In this document: positions 61,538-64,000 of the stretch, piece after piece
Numbering within the stretch: the stretch's first letter is position 1
Layout of the letters: each line of letters starts with the position of its first letter
NCBI GenBank assembly: GCA_900541865.1
Contig: UQLO01000001.1
Span: 62,001 to 126,000 of the forward strand
Origin: an uncultured Porphyromonadaceae bacterium
GTDB taxonomy: Bacteria; Bacteroidota; Bacteroidia; Bacteroidales; Muribaculaceae
Length of the DNA stretch: 64,000 nucleotides
Reading direction: 5' to 3'
Notes under the pieces: model-generated
The model's database searches: none
The model's input: only the letters and a program-made list of their open reading frames with translations
Told to the model about the DNA's origin: nothing
Position numbers and translations under genes: made by a program

Positions 61538-63987
61538 TCCTTCCGCTGCCCATCGCCGGGCCTTTCACCTACCGCGTGCCCGCCGATATGGCCGACCGCG
61601 TTCGCACGGGCTCGCGCGTGATAGTGCAGTTCGGCGCCAAACGCTACTACACAGCCGTTGTAGCCTCCATTTCGTCGCTCTGCCCGGACGCTTCGGTGAT
61701 GCTCAAGGACATTACTATGGTGCTCGACCCCGAGCCAATTATCCGGACCCCGCAGCTGCGGTTCTGGGACTGGATTGCATCTTACTACCTCTGTACCGTC
61801 GGCGAGGTCTTCAAGGCAGCCCTCCCGGCCGGCCTGAAGGTCGAAAGCGAGACCCAGGTGGCCCTCAACGAGGACGTAGACCCCGATGTGCTCGCAACCC
61901 TGACGGCCGACGAGCTCGACGTGCTGGCCCAAGTGCGCCGGCGCGGCAAGATGAGCGTGCGCGAGCTGGAAAAATACGTCGAGGCCGACGGCGCCGGCGC
62001 CAAGGTGTCGTCGCTAATCGAGCGGGGCGCCCTTGCCGTGAGCGAGCGCCTTGTGGAGCGCTACCGCGCCGTGCGCAAGCTCTACGTGGAGCTGACACTG
62101 GAGCGCGGCAATGCTGAGTCGGCGCAGGGCGCCTTCACCGCAGTGGCACGGAGCAGCCGGCAGGAGGAGGCTTTGGTAGCCCTAATGGCACTGAGCGACT
62201 ACCACCGCCCCGGAGCGCCCTCCGTGGAGGTTCCCTTCGAGGTCATTTCGGAGCGCGCCGCCGTGACACGCGACACTCTCAAAGCCCTCGAGAAGAAAGG
62301 TATCTGCCGGCTGTACTACAAAGAAATTTCGCGCTTCAGCTACTCCGGGCCTCCCGCCGGAACGCTACCCACACTATCCGAAGCCCAAAAGACTGCCCTC
62401 AACGGCATCTTCGGGGCCTTCGCCGAAAAAGACATAGTGCTGCTCCACGGCGTGACATCCTCCGGCAAGACCGAGGTCTACACTCACCTGATCGACTATG
62501 TGCTCAAACAGGGCAAGCAGGTGCTTATGCTGGTGCCCGAAATAGCCCTCACCACACAGCTCACCGACCGACTCCAGAAGGTTTTCGGCCCCAAGGTGCT
62601 CATCTACCACTCCAAGTTCACCGACGCGGAGCGAGTGGAGCTCTGGCGCCGCGTACTCAACTCCAACGGCCCCCTGGTGGTGCTGGGTGCCCGCTCGGCG
62701 GTCTTCCTCCCCTTCGGCAACCTCGGACTGGTCATCGTCGACGAGGAGCACGAACCCAGCTACAAGCAATACGACCCGGCACCGCGCTACAACGGCCGCG
62801 ACGCCGCCACCGTGTTGGCCCGCATGCACGGAGCCAAAACTCTTTTCGGAAGCGCTACCCCGACCGTCGAAACGTACTACAAAGCCAAAACAGGCAAGTT
62901 CGGCCTGGTCGAGCTCTCCGAGCGTTATGCCGGCGTGCAGCTCCCGCCCGTGGAACTGGTGGACATGAAAGCAGAATGGCGCGGCAAGACGGAACCGCCC
63001 GTTTTCTCGGCCAAACTGCTGGCGGCAGCCGGCGAGGCCGTGGCGGCCGGACGCCAGGCCATCTTCTTCCTCAACCGCCGCGGCTATGCCCCGGTGGCCC
63101 GCTGCGCCGTGTGTGGCTTCACCCTCAAGTGCGACCACTGCGACGTGGCCCTCTCCTTCCACCGCCGCATAAACCGCATGCAGTGCCATTACTGCAGCTG
63201 CGAATACCCCGTCCCCAAGGTTTGCCCGCAGTGCGGCGAACCGGCCGTAGAAATCGCCGGCTATGGCACCGAACGCCTCGAGGATGCTCTCGAACAGCAT
63301 TTTGCAGGCCGCAAGATTCTGCGCATGGACCTCGACACCACGCGAAACAAGGACGGCTACTCCAAGATTATCGACGATTTTTCGGCCGGTAAAGCCGATG
63401 TGCTCGTAGGCACGCAGATGGTAACCAAGGGCCTCGATTTCGGTGGAGTGGAAGTGGTCGGCGTGGTCAACGCCGACGCCCTCATCAACTTCCCCGACTT
63501 CCGCTCGGCCGAGAGAGCGTTCAATATGATCGAGCAGGTTGCCGGCCGGGCAGGTAGGCGCACCGGGCAGGGCCGCGTGCTGGTGCAGACCCGGGATGTC
63601 GCCCAGCCCCTGCTGGCCTATGCCGCCGCCCACGACTACGCCGGCTTCTACGCCCATGAGCTTGAGCAGCGGCGCATTTTCGACTTTCCGCCATTCCGCC
63701 GCATCATCAACATCTACCTCAAGCATCGCGACGCCCGAACACTTGAGGAGTGCGCCGCCAACTACGCCGCCACCCTGCGGAGCGTCTTCGGCGACCGCGT
63801 GAACGGTCCCCAGGAGCCGCCCGTCAACCGCGTGCAGAATATGTTCATCCGCAAAATCATGCTCAAAATGGAGCCGGAAGTGTCCATGCCCAAGGTAAAG
63901 GAAATTCTGCGTGCAAACTATGTGGCCCTGCAGGCATCGCCACTGATGCGCGGACTGACAGTGTACTACGACGTTGACCCGGTATAA
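61513..63987 (+). CDS. priA: Primosomal replication protein N' (PriA helicase)
   Basis: An 824-residue PriA. Residues about 1-100 are the 3' DNA-binding domain (ILPLPIAGPFTYRVP), followed by winged-helix regions; the helicase core has GVTSSGKTEVY (Walker A), VDEEHEPSYKQYD (motif II), GSATPTVETYY, and two zinc-binding clusters with CAVCGFTLKCDHC and CHYCSCEYP/CPQCG. Motif V/VI appears as TQMVTKGLDF and QVAGRAGRR. It restarts stalled replication forks. It ends 13 bases before the window edge. Confidence 0.95.
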   Translation: MSQQYAQVILPLPIAGPFTYRVPADMADRVRTGSRVIVQFGAKRYYTAVVASISSLCPDASVMLKDITMVLDPEPIIRTPQLRFWDWIASYYLCTVGEVFKAALPAGLKVESETQVALNEDVDPDVLATLTADELDVLAQVRRRGKMSVRELEKYVEADGAGAKVSSLIERGALAVSERLVERYRAVRKLYVELTLERGNAESAQGAFTAVARSSRQEEALVALMALSDYHRPGAPSVEVPFEVISERAAVTRDTLKALEKKGICRLYYKEISRFSYSGPPAGTLPTLSEAQKTALNGIFGAFAEKDIVLLHGVTSSGKTEVYTHLIDYVLKQGKQVLMLVPEIALTTQLTDRLQKVFGPKVLIYHSKFTDAERVELWRRVLNSNGPLVVLGARSAVFLPFGNLGLVIVDEEHEPSYKQYDPAPRYNGRDAATVLARMHGAKTLFGSATPTVETYYKAKTGKFGLVELSERYAGVQLPPVELVDMKAEWRGKTEPPVFSAKLLAAAGEAVAAGRQAIFFLNRRGYAPVARCAVCGFTLKCDHCDVALSFHRRINRMQCHYCSCEYPVPKVCPQCGEPAVEIAGYGTERLEDALEQHFAGRKILRMDLDTTRNKDGYSKIIDDFSAGKADVLVGTQMVTKGLDFGGVEVVGVVNADALINFPDFRSAERAFNMIEQVAGRAGRRTGQGRVLVQTRDVAQPLLAYAAAHDYAGFYAHELEQRRIFDFPPFRRIINIYLKHRDARTLEECAANYAATLRSVFGDRVNGPQEPPVNRVQNMFIRKIMLKMEPEVSMPKVKEILRANYVALQASPLMRGLTVYYDVDPV

Positions 63988-64000
63988 GAATACTTGCAGG

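Overview
The window looks like a chromosomal segment of a Bacteroidales bacterium, most likely a gut lineage such as Muribaculaceae. This is inference from gene content and promoter style; I could not run a database search. Supporting signs are repeated TAnnTTTG -7 boxes (some with TTTG about 20 bp upstream), no obvious Shine-Dalgarno dependence, many lipoproteins, PorQ of the type IX secretion system, EnvC-, DUF4292- and Wzi-type envelope genes, a GH95 glycosidase and a propeller/AraC regulator. For this order the DNA is GC-rich, except for two visibly AT-richer patches near 15.0-17.1 kb and 37.0-38.8 kb. No rRNA, tRNA, transposase, integrase or CRISPR array was recognised.

Layout. 0-3 kb, minus strand: a truncated MgtC-like protein, a coiled-coil membrane protein, and a SecB-like/hemerythrin-LuxR pair. 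3-9.8 kb, plus strand: DUF5715, AsmA-like, a HAD phosphatase, AroB and HdeD. 9.8-14.8 kb, minus: an overlapping operon of Wzi, a lipocalin-like lipoprotein, LegB, an ATP-grasp enzyme and a NeuB/LegI-type synthase, pointing to a surface glycan with a nonulosonic acid. 15.1-17.1 kb, plus: an AT-rich C10 protease with a small lipoprotein. 17.1-25.2 kb, minus: zinc-ribbon protein, Nif3-like, AspS, an M3 peptidase and a secreted repeat protein.

25.2-26.5 kb holds no gene but a dense mosaic of palindromes and tandem repeats. The same palindrome family continues past a Crp/Fnr regulator and forms the 3' end of a flippase gene. 27.4-34.9 kb, minus, is a tightly coupled run: AnsA, a tiny sorting-tail protein, Dut, TPR, DUF4292, EnvC-like and flippase. 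MetG, an AAA ATPase, a 29-bp tandem repeat and a probable Fic gene remnant follow. Then come TypA-FolP and an OmpA-like protein (plus), a GH95 glycosidase divergent from a propeller-TM-AraC regulator, a MATE transporter, NadB, FtcD-RibD-YpfJ (minus), a large secreted protein, and a plus-strand operon PorQ-Cmk-IspH-exonuclease-lipoprotein-PriA.

Most operons show start/stop overlaps (ATGA or TAATG), which was used to choose starts. The most unusual structure is the palindrome mosaic at 25.5-27.4 kb. Next are the incomplete nonulosonate/Wzi operon with an ATP-grasp partner, the one-component propeller-AraC sensor, and a 122-residue protein that is little more than a signal peptide plus a secretion tail.
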